This document shows, piece after piece, positions 7,188 through 16,128 of a stretch of 64,000 nucleotides of DNA. The position numbers were made by a program, and so were the translations under genes. The notes below the pieces were generated by a model. It saw nothing but the letters and a program-made list of their open reading frames with translations. It had not been told where the DNA came from and ran no database searches. How positions within the stretch are numbered: position 1 is the stretch's first letter; the number at the start of each line of letters is the position of its first letter. The stretch is taken from assembly GCF_050271975.1 (NCBI RefSeq), contig NZ_CP189850.1:2356001-2420000 (forward strand), read 5' to 3'. Source of the stretch: Litorimonas sp947503715 (lineage in GTDB: Bacteria > Pseudomonadota > Alphaproteobacteria > Caulobacterales > Maricaulaceae).

Positions 7188-8537
7188 ATGCCGAATCCGC
7201 ATCAAAATGCGCCTCAATATATGGGGGCCAATGACAATTCCCCCGCTTGGGTGATGGAACCGAGGGCGCGTGCGGCTGCACCGAACCCGTTTCAGCGTCA
7301 AAAGACAAAATCGATAAAACCGGGAAAATTCGCACCACTCTACCCACTTCTTACCGTGCTCGCTCTTACAGGCCTGTTCTTCTGGGAAGCTCCAACAGAT
7401 ACTCTGAGATCAGCAGCAGGTTTGATGAGCTTTATTGGATTAGTCTGGGCCGGATTTTGCAAGCGCGTGGAGGCTTGGCGAAGCCGGGAGTTCACATTAC
7501 TCACCGTGATTGGGGCGGGTTTCCTCGCACTTTTCGGGACAGCGGCTCTTGCTGGCATATCTCTCAACACAATTGACATGGCCATGATTGTAGCGTGTCT
7601 GAGCTTGGCAATCGCGGTCATGTATAAATCTGCGCCCGCTCTACTGACCAGCGTCTTTGCCACAACGCTTTGGCTTTTCGCGTTTATTCCGGCCCTAAAT
7701 ATGATGTTTGGATTGGGAGAATCCAACTCCTTCGGCTGGACAATGCTCTTACCCATATTGCTAGTCGGACAAATCATACTCTCATCGAAATTACAAAATA
7801 CGGCCTGCCTCGCCGTCAGCTTATTGGCGTCATATGGTTGGATTGCGTGGCTGGGCGTGACCGCCAATATCCCGGTCACAGCCTTGGCAGGATTGGGCTT
7901 TGCCATCGGTGTTGCGCATCATCGCATTGGAAAATCACTCAAGGATGAAAATCGCTTCGGCGCGGCTTGGCAGAGTTGGCTCGGCGTCATCGCAGCTTTA
8001 GGCGCCGCACTCTTCCTCCAATCTATCTGGCTAAACCCTGACATGGGCCAAGCTATTCCAGGGTGGATGCCAACGCAGATTTGGTGGGCCGGTTTAGGTG
8101 TCACGACACTCGCGTTGTTCATCGCCTCGCTCCAGCGATATAAGAATTCCCGTATCACGCTGTCCGGAATATTTATTCTCAGCGCCGCAACACTCATCCT
8201 ACCGATTGTTTCCATCAGACCTGATTTAGTACGGGACGTTTTTGCAGCCATTCCCGGCCTCGGGGCTGCACCTGGATTCGGTTTAATCATTGGCGCAGCG
8301 ATCATGGCCGCAGGTTTGGCCTGGATTACAAATGGGCTTCGACGCTTGAAATTATTCAATGTGATAATCGGGGCCGCCCTCGTCGGTATCCAAGGTATCG
8401 TTTTACTCGCGCCCGGACGGGCAAATTTGGACCTCGGCATCGTCTTCATCTGCAGCCTAATTGCAGCACTCTGTATTGGTGGCTTGGTCGCGGGCGCGTC
8501 ACTCGACCATTCACGACCTGCACGACGGTCCAGCTAG
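7188..8537 (+). CDS. Polytopic membrane protein, function unknown
   Basis: 449 aa from the ATG at 7188. An in-frame ATG 27 codons upstream exists, but the extension looks non-coding. A 45-residue hydrophilic N-terminus rich in Asn/Pro/Gln precedes about 12 hydrophobic segments rich in Ala, Gly, Leu and Trp that fill the rest of the protein. No transporter signature or catalytic motif was recognised. The GYF-domain gene begins 49 bp downstream on the same strand, so the two are probably co-transcribed. Confidence 0.8.
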   Translation: MPNPHQNAPQYMGANDNSPAWVMEPRARAAAPNPFQRQKTKSIKPGKFAPLYPLLTVLALTGLFFWEAPTDTLRSAAGLMSFIGLVWAGFCKRVEAWRSREFTLLTVIGAGFLALFGTAALAGISLNTIDMAMIVACLSLAIAVMYKSAPALLTSVFATTLWLFAFIPALNMMFGLGESNSFGWTMLLPILLVGQIILSSKLQNTACLAVSLLASYGWIAWLGVTANIPVTALAGLGFAIGVAHHRIGKSLKDENRFGAAWQSWLGVIAALGAALFLQSIWLNPDMGQAIPGWMPTQIWWAGLGVTTLALFIASLQRYKNSRITLSGIFILSAATLILPIVSIRPDLVRDVFAAIPGLGAAPGFGLIIGAAIMAAGLAWITNGLRRLKLFNVIIGAALVGIQGIVLLAPGRANLDLGIVFICSLIAALCIGGLVAGASLDHSRPARRSS

Positions 8538-8586
8538 GCGACGACAAGCACTAGGGGAAATAGTCGAATCAGCGCTAAGAGAGCGC

Positions 8587-9138
8587 ATGCAGACCGACAC
8601 AAGACAGCCGCAGCCAAATTCTTCCGCCCGCCAATGGTTTGTGCAAGTCGATGATCAACCTTACGGGCCTTTTGATGATCAAATGCTCTGGTCATTTATG
8701 TGCGAAGGCCGGGTCAATCCGCAATCTCTTATCAGTCAAACCGCGAGTTCGGGGTTTCGACCGGTTTCCGCCGATCCAGCCTTGATGAATTGGTTGTCGC
8801 AAGTTCCCTCAGCTGCACCTGCAGAACTGAACCCGGAACCAAAGCCAAAGCCCGCCCCGACTGTTTTCATGATTATGGCCGAGGTCCGGTCAGGTCGAGG
8901 GATGGACCTCATCCAAACGCTACAAGGGCTTGGACACGTTCAGCGCATCGGCGATGCGGTCTGGCTCCTCGGTGCAGAAGCAACAGCAGAGGACGTGCGA
9001 AATGTGCTGAGCCAGCCGCTCGGCTCGAATGACCGTCTCTTCGTCTTGGATAGTTTTGCCAACGAAACGGCATGGTTCAATCTCTCGCCCGATATGGACG
9101 GACAGATCGCCGCTCTTTGGAACATAAAGCGGGATTAG
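8587..9138 (+). CDS. GYF-domain protein
   Basis: 183 aa from the ATG at 8587; an earlier in-frame Met at 8461 would overlap the preceding gene by 77 bp and adds unlikely sequence. Residues about 15-70 match a GYF_2 domain: WFVQVDDQPYGPFDDQ, then a Phe/Arg-rich helix and SQTASSGFRP. GYF domains bind proline-rich peptides. A Pro/Lys linker and a second alpha/beta-looking domain of about 90 residues follow. It is paired with the polytopic membrane protein upstream, so it may be a cytoplasmic partner. The stop overlaps the convergent carbonic anhydrase gene by 4 bases. Confidence 0.8.
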   Translation: MQTDTRQPQPNSSARQWFVQVDDQPYGPFDDQMLWSFMCEGRVNPQSLISQTASSGFRPVSADPALMNWLSQVPSAAPAELNPEPKPKPAPTVFMIMAEVRSGRGMDLIQTLQGLGHVQRIGDAVWLLGAEATAEDVRNVLSQPLGSNDRLFVLDSFANETAWFNLSPDMDGQIAALWNIKRD

Positions 9139-9659
9139 TCGACGCGTTTCAAACCTTCGCGGAACCGTTTGGAATTCGCGACATAGACTTGCGAGCCCAT
9201 CATCACATGCGCGGCTTGCTCATCCGTCAAAGTTTTCACGACTTTTCCGGGTGATCCCATCACGACGGAATTATCAGGAATAACTTTGCCTTCTGTGATG
9301 AGCGCATGCGCGCCGATCAGGCAATTATTCCCGATGGTCGCACCGTTCAAAATCGTCGCGCCAATCCCGACCAGACTCCCATTGCCAATCGTGCATCCGT
9401 GAATCATTGCGAGATGTCCGACTGTCACGTCCTCGCCAATCGTCAGCGGTGAACCGGGGTCCGAATGGCAGACGGCGCCGTCCTGAATATTGGACCGCAA
9501 GCCGATCGTGATCGTCTCATTATCGCCGCGCACGGTCGCGCCGAACCAGACGGAACTGCCCTCCGCCATAACCACATTCCCGACAACTGCCGCGTTCTCA
9601 GCGACCCATGCGCTTTCGTGCAAGTCGGGTGTTTTATCGTCGAGGGAATAGACAGCCAT
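9135..9659 (-). CDS. Gamma-class carbonic anhydrase family protein
   Basis: 174 aa left-handed beta-helix protein of the YrdA/PaaY/gamma-carbonic anhydrase group. Hexapeptide repeats (IGNGSLVGIGATILNGATIG) are visible. The metal-binding histidines are in AVCHSD and in VGHLAMIHG, where two His are 5 residues apart. The expected fold is a zinc- or iron-binding trimer. Whether this member hydrates CO2 cannot be told. Its start overlaps the DUF3126 stop by one base, and it ends an operon with cysE and DUF3126. Confidence 0.92.
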   Translation of the reverse strand: MAVYSLDDKTPDLHESAWVAENAAVVGNVVMAEGSSVWFGATVRGDNETITIGLRSNIQDGAVCHSDPGSPLTIGEDVTVGHLAMIHGCTIGNGSLVGIGATILNGATIGNNCLIGAHALITEGKVIPDNSVVMGSPGKVVKTLTDEQAAHVMMGSQVYVANSKRFREGLKRVD

Positions 9660-9874
9660 TAAGCTTCGTCCAAATCCACTTGCAGGATCGAGATATTCAG
9701 GTCGTAGGAGATATCGTCCTTATCCTCATCATCGATGTAAAGAAGACCGAGAATCTCGTCATCCAGATAGACCTCGACGCTATCTTGGACTTTACGAGGC
9801 TTGATTGTGAGGTTTTCCGTCGAAAACCGTTTACGCAAATAGGCTTGCACCTGTGAAATCTGTTGAGCTGTCAT
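9659..9874 (-). CDS. DUF3126 family protein
   Basis: 71 aa, an alphaproteobacterial family of unknown function. The N-terminal helix (QQISQVQAYLRKRF) and the acidic beta region ending ISILQVDLDEA are characteristic. It lies 2 bases after cysE and overlaps the carbonic anhydrase start by one base, so it is co-translated with both. The recurring link with serine acetyltransferase is known from genome neighbourhoods, as far as I recall. Confidence 0.88.
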   Translation of the reverse strand: MTAQQISQVQAYLRKRFSTENLTIKPRKVQDSVEVYLDDEILGLLYIDDEDKDDISYDLNISILQVDLDEA

Positions 9875-9876
9875 GT

Positions 9877-10698
9877 CTAATTATCCTCTAAAGTCTGGTC
9901 CATTGAACTGGCGGGGTTGCCACAGCAAGGGCCGCCAACGGGTTTGGCGGGGACACCCGCCACTGTGCAATTATCATCCACGGGTTTAAGCACGACGGAG
10001 CCCGCCGCGATTTTCGCGCCATCACCAATCCTGATATTTCCGAGAACAGACGCATTTGCACCGATGAGCACGCGGTCACCGATTTTCGGGTGGCGGTCTT
10101 CCTCGGCCTTGCCGGTCCCGCCGAGCGTGACACCCTGCAGAATCGAACAGTCATCGCCGACAGTCGCCGTCTCACCCATGACGAAACCCGTCGCATGGTC
10201 GAGCATAACGCCGCAGCCAATTTTCGCCGCTGGGTTGATGTCAACACCGAACAATTCCGAACTACGATTTTGTAGATGGAACGCGACGAGATCACGACCT
10301 TCATTGAGCAGGGCATGCGCAAAGCGGTGTGTTTGGATGGCCATGAAACCTTTGAAATAAAGAAAACATTGCAGATGGCTGTGACAGGCCGGGTCACGAT
10401 CTTTCACCGCTTCCAAGTCCCGCGCGACGCAAGCAATGAGGCCTGCATCCGTATCCAAGGCCTCGCTGAGAACATTTCGCATTTTCAGTGCAGAAAAATC
10501 AGATGTGGCGAGTTTTTCTGAAAGGTGATTGATCAACGCACCTCCGAGATTATCTTGATCCAAGATGGTCGCGTGCAGCAAGGAAGACATCGCAACTTCG
10601 CGCGCAGCATAGGCCGTCGCTTCCTGTTGCAAGGCCGTCCAGACACAGACGTCTTTCGTGTCTGTGCAATCGTCCATATTGCTAAAAATCAAGCTGGG
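9877..10698 (-). CDS. cysE: Serine O-acetyltransferase
   Basis: Makes O-acetylserine from serine and acetyl-CoA, the carbon acceptor for sulfide in cysteine synthesis. It is 273 aa from the Met at 10698, preferred over a Met 21 codons upstream. The N-terminal helical domain is followed by the hexapeptide beta-helix with the catalytic DHATGFVMGETA segment and GVTLGGTGK. The C-terminus has a Gly-Cys-Cys-Gly segment and a hydrophilic tail. It is followed by DUF3126 and a gamma-carbonic anhydrase. The promoter probably lies in the 95-bp gap after queF. It fits with cysD and cysN/C 4 kb upstream. Confidence 0.95.
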   Translation of the reverse strand, partial: PSLIFSNMDDCTDTKDVCVWTALQQEATAYAAREVAMSSLLHATILDQDNLGGALINHLSEKLATSDFSALKMRNVLSEALDTDAGLIACVARDLEAVKDRDPACHSHLQCFLYFKGFMAIQTHRFAHALLNEGRDLVAFHLQNRSSELFGVDINPAAKIGCGVMLDHATGFVMGETATVGDDCSILQGVTLGGTGKAEEDRHPKIGDRVLIGANASVLGNIRIGDGAKIAAGSVVLKPVDDNCTVAGVPAKPVGGPCCGNPASSMDQTLEDN

Positions 10699-10793
10699 CA
10701 TGAGCAGGCTTTCGGTCGTTAGATTTACAATGTAGGGGGCAGAGCGCCCGAACCCAAGCAAAAACCCTGAACAGTCGTCTTACAAAATTATGA

Positions 10794-11252
10794 TTACCCG
10801 CGCCCGCGATAGGGCGGCACGCCCTGATCCGGTATCCAAAGACCTTCCGGAGCTTTGCCGAATTGATAGAATACATCAATCGGAATACCGCCACGTGGAT
10901 ACCAATAGCCGCCAATACGAAGCCATGTTGGTGAAATTTCCTTGACCAAACGTTGGCCAATACCCGTCGTGCAGGCTTCGTGAAAATCCCCGTGATTGCG
11001 AAAGCTACCCAAGAAAAGTTTAAACGCCTTGCTCTCGACAATCCATTCATCGGGGCAATAATCCACGACCAGGTGAGCGAAATCCGGTTGTCCTGTGACG
11101 GGGCAGATTGATGTGAATTCCGGCGCAACAAGACGCACCATATAAGGCTCATTACACGGGTTTTTCACGCGTTCCAGCACAGCCTCATCCGGGCTTTGCG
11201 GCAGGCCTTTCATTTGGCCGAGTTGGTCGAGCTTATCGTAACGGTCTGACAT
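10794..11252 (-). CDS. queF: QueF, NADPH-dependent 7-cyano-7-deazaguanine reductase
   Basis: Reduces preQ0 to preQ1 in queuosine biosynthesis. It is 152 aa from the Met at 11252, the length of the short unimodular QueF type. The active-site Cys is in FTSICPVTGQPD, and the family Glu/His region is VESKAFKLFLGSFRNHGDFHE. The in-frame upstream extension to 11345 overlaps the acyltransferase and is not expected to be coding. It starts 10 bases after the acyltransferase stop, so it is probably in the same transcript although functionally unrelated. Confidence 0.95.
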   Translation of the reverse strand: MSDRYDKLDQLGQMKGLPQSPDEAVLERVKNPCNEPYMVRLVAPEFTSICPVTGQPDFAHLVVDYCPDEWIVESKAFKLFLGSFRNHGDFHEACTTGIGQRLVKEISPTWLRIGGYWYPRGGIPIDVFYQFGKAPEGLWIPDQGVPPYRGRG

Positions 11253-11262
11253 GGCGCGGCGA

Positions 11263-12429
11263 TTAAACCGAAGGCTCCGTCTTCGCAACCCGCTTCTGCG
11301 GTAACTGAAGGGCCCGAAGCCACCGACCGCCGGGTTTTTCGACAAATCGCCATGTCAGGTGAGAAACAACCAAAACAACGCAGAGATATATACCCAGCCA
11401 AAAATCTCCCGCCCAACCCGTTGGCAACTCTCCCAACCCGCGTTTCAAAACTATCCCGAATGCGAAGGCGATAATGACATGCGTCATGTAAACGGAATAG
11501 GAAATCTTCGCGAGATAGAGGAAAATCGGCCGAGACATAAAACGAGATATCAAGCCGCCATCAAAGGCGAAGAGAAGGATGAAACTAAAAATAATTGGTC
11601 CGACCAAGAACTGAAGCTTCCCCCCGCAATAAATCACAAAAGCCGTACCCAGCAGGACCATCGTAATCTCCAGGGCCGTGAAACCTTTCACTGATAATTT
11701 CCTAAGATAGGGCCGCAAATACGCAAAACTGGCTGCCGCCAACACGCCCGAAAAGAAGCCCGCCAGACAGCGCCAGAATCCCAGATCATAAGTGATATTC
11801 AAATTGGGCCGAACACGCGAAAGCGCGAAATAAATTAGGGAAACCAGAAGCGCCATGATAACGAAATGCCAGAACTTGCTCGGCCGACACCATAAAACCA
11901 CGCCGACGAAAACAAGGTAGGTCCAGAACTCTGCACCAATCGTCCAGCTGGGGGGATTAAAAGTGAGCGCCTCCTCAAACCCGAACGCATGGGTCAGGGT
12001 AAGGTGCTGCAACAGCGACCCCCAGTTCTCAATACTGCCTGTCTCAAATGGCAGAATTTCTCCGGGTGTCGTCTCCGCAATGCCGATTTTATGCGCGACG
12101 AGACGTAAAATCGCAAACCCGACGAAAACTGCCAGCATAAAAACATGCAATGGATAGAGTCGCGCAAACCGCCGCTTCATAAATTGTAAAGCACCGGCAG
12201 GACCCTGCAACTTTTTAGAATAGAGACGCCACATCAGGAACCCTGAGAGGGCGAAGAAGAGGTCGATAATCACGGGGCCATTTTCAAAAAACGCCCAACG
12301 CTGCGGATGGCTCAACCAGATTGTGTGATAAACCGCGACAAACACGGCCAGCAGCCCACGGAAGCCGTCCAGCGCGGCGTAATATTCCGGTTGTCCGGAC
12401 TGTGGCTTTATTTCGGCAGGACCGCTCAT
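11263..12429 (-). CDS. Acyltransferase 3 (OafA/YrhL) family membrane protein
   Basis: 388 aa integral membrane enzyme with about 10 hydrophobic segments. Family features near the N-terminus are LDGFRGLLAVFVAVYHT with the conserved His, and FFALSGFLMWRLY, followed by RRFARLYPLHVF with the Arg and second His. Such proteins transfer acetyl or other acyl groups to sugars of O-antigen, exopolysaccharide or peptidoglycan. No SGNH domain is fused. It sits between the alpha/beta hydrolase and queF, with a 10-base gap to queF. The substrate cannot be told. Confidence 0.92.
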   Translation of the reverse strand: MSGPAEIKPQSGQPEYYAALDGFRGLLAVFVAVYHTIWLSHPQRWAFFENGPVIIDLFFALSGFLMWRLYSKKLQGPAGALQFMKRRFARLYPLHVFMLAVFVGFAILRLVAHKIGIAETTPGEILPFETGSIENWGSLLQHLTLTHAFGFEEALTFNPPSWTIGAEFWTYLVFVGVVLWCRPSKFWHFVIMALLVSLIYFALSRVRPNLNITYDLGFWRCLAGFFSGVLAAASFAYLRPYLRKLSVKGFTALEITMVLLGTAFVIYCGGKLQFLVGPIIFSFILLFAFDGGLISRFMSRPIFLYLAKISYSVYMTHVIIAFAFGIVLKRGLGELPTGWAGDFWLGIYLCVVLVVSHLTWRFVEKPGGRWLRALQLPQKRVAKTEPSV

Positions 12430-12489
12430 GCGCGGGACCCTACAAAATTTACGCCAATATCGGGTTAATTCGATCTCACAAAATCGAGA

Positions 12490-13251
12490 TCAGATATAGC
12501 GGTGAGCCCACGCCGCGAGAACATGGGCAACATATTCTGCATCTGCCGGATTTTTGAGCAGAAGATGGTCTGCGCCGTCAAGGCTGACAAAGCTCTTTGG
12601 GTGGCGGGCGTGGCCGTAAATATGCGATGCGTTTTCAATGCCGACAACCCTGTCCTGCGGCGAATGGAAGATGAGAAGACCTCGCTCCAGAGAACTGATT
12701 TCCATAGCAATATCGTGATTTTCAATATCTTCCAGGAATTGCTCTTTAATGATGAAGGGTCGCCCGCCAAGGAGGACTTTCGCCTCACCCTCTTCTTCAA
12801 TTTCCTCAATCTGATCCGCAAATTGATGGACGATGTGGGTCGTGTCGCAGGGACTGCCGATTGTTGCGACGGCTTTCACCTCCGGTATTTCATCTGCAAC
12901 TTTCAGGGCCGCCGTTCCACCGAAACTATGGCCGATGAGCACGCAAGGTGGACCCTTATGCTCACGAAGATAGCCTGCGGCTTTGCGCAAGTCTTCGCAA
13001 TTTGAGCTGAAATTCGTGTCGGAAAAATTGCCTTCGCTCTCACCCAGCCCCGTAAAATCGAACCGCAACATACCAAATCCGTCTTCGACGAGGCTTTTTG
13101 AAATTGTGCGGATCGGCTTGAGATCTTTGCCAATGGAAAAACCATGCGCGAACAGGACCCAACTTTTGACCTTCCCGTCATCGGGATAGTCAATTTTGGC
13201 CGAGAGCGTGTCGCCAAAGGCGCCTTTAAATGTAATTTTTTCCGTGGCCAT
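12490..13251 (-). CDS. Alpha/beta hydrolase, YhfA-like esterase type
   Basis: 253 aa. The nucleophile elbow GHSFGG is at about residue 105, the oxyanion strand is LFAHGFSIG, and the acid and His of the triad are in SPQDRVV and DGADHLLL. The sequence matches the hydrolase module that in many bacteria is fused to an OsmC domain; here it stands alone. Cytoplasmic. It begins 17 bases after the DHH phosphoesterase and probably belongs to the cysDNC transcript. The substrate is unknown. Confidence 0.9.
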   Translation of the reverse strand: MATEKITFKGAFGDTLSAKIDYPDDGKVKSWVLFAHGFSIGKDLKPIRTISKSLVEDGFGMLRFDFTGLGESEGNFSDTNFSSNCEDLRKAAGYLREHKGPPCVLIGHSFGGTAALKVADEIPEVKAVATIGSPCDTTHIVHQFADQIEEIEEEGEAKVLLGGRPFIIKEQFLEDIENHDIAMEISSLERGLLIFHSPQDRVVGIENASHIYGHARHPKSFVSLDGADHLLLKNPADAEYVAHVLAAWAHRYI

Positions 13252-13268
13252 GCAACTGACCTAACAGA

Positions 13269-14213
13269 CTAAAACGATGTACGGAAGGCTTCGATGAAAC
13301 GGTCGAGATCACTTTCAGGTAAGTGATTGATCCCAGCGGCGGCAGCCCGACCTCCCCCAGTTTCGAATTGGAGCGCCAAAGTGTCCGCCCCAGCCCGTTT
13401 TGAAATCGGCGCACGGATAGAGACGAGGAAGCCACCTTCCTGTTCTGTTAGGATTGCGTGAGCACGGTTAGGATTGTCTTGCGCCAGTTGATTGCCAAAC
13501 ATACCCGAAACACGTCGCGACCCGGCTGCATCCGGAAGAACGCGGGCTTCACAATCGTCACTTGCGAAGACAACTTTTGACTGATCGGCAAGATCGAAAT
13601 CATTGTGATAGCCCTCTGTCAGAGTCTCAATCACATCTGGTTTCGCCGCGAGGAACGCCATGGGTGTCTCAAACCCAGCCATGGAGTTGTAGAGGTCAGC
13701 CGGATGGTAATGAAGATCAGCTTCCGATCCGCCATAACCGTTATAATTCACCATTTCGCCCAGTTCACGAAGGATGGAGAGCGGGAGGTCCGTCCCATTG
13801 GCTAGACGCTCCGCCATCGCTGGAAAATTATCGCCATAGGCGGCAGCAACAGCCCAACCGCGATAAGCGCCCTTCAGCCGTTGATCAACGAGAACAGCCG
13901 TGCAGATTTCACCCGCCGTGTTGATTGTCGCGTCCAGATTGGGATGATCGGGAATATCGCCCGGATTATGATGGTCAAAATAAACGACCTCTGCCCCATC
14001 CGCGAGGATACGGTTGAGGTCGTCCGTATTCGAGCGCATCGCGATATCGAGTACTGTGACGCGATCTCCCTCACCTGCTGGAACACGTGAGAGTAATTTC
14101 ACATCACGCTTCCGACCCGTGACCAACACCGCATCTTCACGCGGGTCAGCCAATCGCATTTGAACGAGACTGAGGATGCCGTCGGCATCCCCATTAAAGA
14201 CATCATAATCCAT
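13269..14213 (-). CDS. DHH-family phosphoesterase
   Basis: 314 aa. N-terminal metal-binding motifs are FNGDADGILS (residues about 6-15), VLDIAMRSN, and the DHH signature in YFDHHNPG (about 80). The C-terminal substrate domain ends with the GGGRAAAAGI glycine motif typical of DHHA1. Members hydrolyse nano-RNA, cyclic dinucleotides or pAp. The position 4 bases after cysN/C, whose pathway yields 3'-phosphoadenosine 5'-phosphate (pAp) once PAPS is reduced, makes a pAp phosphatase role attractive. That is inference from context. Confidence 0.88.
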   Translation of the reverse strand: MDYDVFNGDADGILSLVQMRLADPREDAVLVTGRKRDVKLLSRVPAGEGDRVTVLDIAMRSNTDDLNRILADGAEVVYFDHHNPGDIPDHPNLDATINTAGEICTAVLVDQRLKGAYRGWAVAAAYGDNFPAMAERLANGTDLPLSILRELGEMVNYNGYGGSEADLHYHPADLYNSMAGFETPMAFLAAKPDVIETLTEGYHNDFDLADQSKVVFASDDCEARVLPDAAGSRRVSGMFGNQLAQDNPNRAHAILTEQEGGFLVSIRAPISKRAGADTLALQFETGGGRAAAAGINHLPESDLDRFIEAFRTSF

Positions 14214-14217
14214 CGGT

Positions 14218-16128
14218 TTATTCGCCGATGTTAAAGAAGCCGCGCTCGGTCATGTAACCGACAATGTGGTCAGCGGCTTCTTCTGCCGTCATGGCTGTCG
14301 TATCGATAACGATTTCAGCGTTTTCAGGCGCTTGATATTCAGAGTCGATACCCGTGAAGTTCTTAATCTCACCCGCGCGAGCGCGAGCATAGAGACCTTT
14401 GACATCACGTTTTTCGGCGACCTCCAGCGGCGTATTCACGTGGATTTCAATGAACTCGCCTTCTTCCAATAGATCACGCGCCATCTGACGCTCTGCCCGG
14501 TAAGGGGAGATGAAGCTGGCCATCGTGATGAGGCCGGCATCCGTCATCAGCTTACAGACTTCACCGATCCGGCGGATATTCTCAATCCGGTCCGCTTTGG
14601 AAAAATTGAGATCGCGGTTGAGGCCGTGACGGACATTATCACCATCCAACGTATAGCTATGACGACCCATATCCATCAGGCGTTTATCGACCAAGTTCGC
14701 AATTGTGGATTTGCCCGAACCGGACAGACCCGTGAACCAAAGCAACGCAGGTTTTTGCGCCTTCTGCGCAGCACGAGCGGCCTTGTTCACATCCAGATCT
14801 TGCCAGACGACATTCTTCGCCCGACGAAGCGAGAAGTCGAGCATACCCGCGCCCATTGTGGCGTTGGTCTGCTTGTCGATGATAATGAACGCACCCGTAT
14901 TGCGATTGTTCGTATAGGCATCAAACGCGATAGGCGCTGTTGTCGAGATTGTCGCAACACCGATTTCATTTAGTTCCAGCGTATTGGCCGCGACTTCGGA
15001 AAAGTCATTAATATCAATGCGGTGTTTCAGCTTACTAATGCTGGCCGGAACCGTCTTATTCGCTGTCTTGATCAAATATTGACGTCCCGGGAAGAGACGG
15101 TTTTCGCTCATCCAGATGATACGGGCTTGGAACTGATCAGACTGTTCGGCGGGCGCATCTGTTTTACAGATGATGTCACCGCGAGAGATGTCAATTTCCG
15201 TGTTGAGGGTCAACGTGATCGCCATATCTTCACGCGCAATCTCGCGATTACCGTCCATCGTGACGATCTCTTTGACGGTGGAACGTTTACCTGATGGGAC
15301 GACGATAATTTCGTCACCGACGGAAACAGTGCCGGACGCGATAGTACCGGAGAAACCGCGGAAATCGAGGTTCGGACGGTTCACCCATTGTACGGGTAGA
15401 CGGAACGGCGCATCCATTGACACGCTGTCGACATCAACCGTTTCCAAATGGCCGAGCAATGTCGGGCCATTATACCATTCGGATTTCTCGGACCGGTTGA
15501 TGACATTGTCGCCGTCAAGCGCGGACATCGGGATGCAGGTAATATCGGAAAAGCCGAGATCTTTGGCAAATTCACGGAACTCGACATCGATCTTGTTATA
15601 AACGGACTGATCAAAATCGACGATGTCCATCTTGTTCACGGCCACAACGACATGTTTAATACCGACAGTCGACGCGATGAACGCGTGACGACGGGTTTGT
15701 TCCTGCACACCGTAACGCGCATCGATTAGCAGAACGGCAACGTCAGCTGTCGAAGCCCCTGTCGCCATGTTTCTTGTGTATTGAACGTGACCTGGTGTAT
15801 CCGCGACAATAAATTTACGTTTATCTGTGGAGAAGAAACGGTAGGCCACGTCAATCGTAATGCCCTGTTCGCGTTCCGCCGCGAGGCCGTCAACGAGCAA
15901 TGCGAGGTCGATTTTATCTCCCTGGGTGCCGGATTTTTTACTGTCTTTCTCGATACTTGCGAGCTGGTCTTCATAGATCAGCTTTGAATCATAGAGCAAT
16001 CGCCCGATGAGAGTCGATTTCCCATCATCCACGGAACCGCAGGTAATGAAGCGAAGATAGGACTTATTTTCCTGTGCCCGCAAATAGGCATGGATGTCAG
16101 TCGCGATGAGGTCGTCAAGATGCGCCAT
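14218..16128 (-). CDS. cysNC: CysN/CysC fusion: sulfate adenylyltransferase GTPase subunit plus APS kinase
   Basis: 636 aa bifunctional enzyme. The N-terminal EF-Tu-like GTPase has G1 GSVDDGKST (about residue 31), G3 DTPGH and G4 NKMD, and drives APS formation with CysD. Beta-barrel domains follow. The C-terminal APS kinase has P-loop GLSGSGKST (about residue 471) and makes PAPS. The NodQ-like fusion is common in alphaproteobacteria. Its start overlaps the cysD stop by one base, so the pair is translationally coupled. DHH phosphoesterase and hydrolase genes follow within a few bases. Cytoplasmic sulfate assimilation. Confidence 0.97.
   Translation of the reverse strand: MAHLDDLIATDIHAYLRAQENKSYLRFITCGSVDDGKSTLIGRLLYDSKLIYEDQLASIEKDSKKSGTQGDKIDLALLVDGLAAEREQGITIDVAYRFFSTDKRKFIVADTPGHVQYTRNMATGASTADVAVLLIDARYGVQEQTRRHAFIASTVGIKHVVVAVNKMDIVDFDQSVYNKIDVEFREFAKDLGFSDITCIPMSALDGDNVINRSEKSEWYNGPTLLGHLETVDVDSVSMDAPFRLPVQWVNRPNLDFRGFSGTIASGTVSVGDEIIVVPSGKRSTVKEIVTMDGNREIAREDMAITLTLNTEIDISRGDIICKTDAPAEQSDQFQARIIWMSENRLFPGRQYLIKTANKTVPASISKLKHRIDINDFSEVAANTLELNEIGVATISTTAPIAFDAYTNNRNTGAFIIIDKQTNATMGAGMLDFSLRRAKNVVWQDLDVNKAARAAQKAQKPALLWFTGLSGSGKSTIANLVDKRLMDMGRHSYTLDGDNVRHGLNRDLNFSKADRIENIRRIGEVCKLMTDAGLITMASFISPYRAERQMARDLLEEGEFIEIHVNTPLEVAEKRDVKGLYARARAGEIKNFTGIDSEYQAPENAEIVIDTTAMTAEEAADHIVGYMTERGFFNIGE

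Noticed and set aside
10682..11152. Open frame of 156 codons overlapping queF and cysE
   Set aside because: It overlaps two firmly identified genes on the same strand and has no family pattern.
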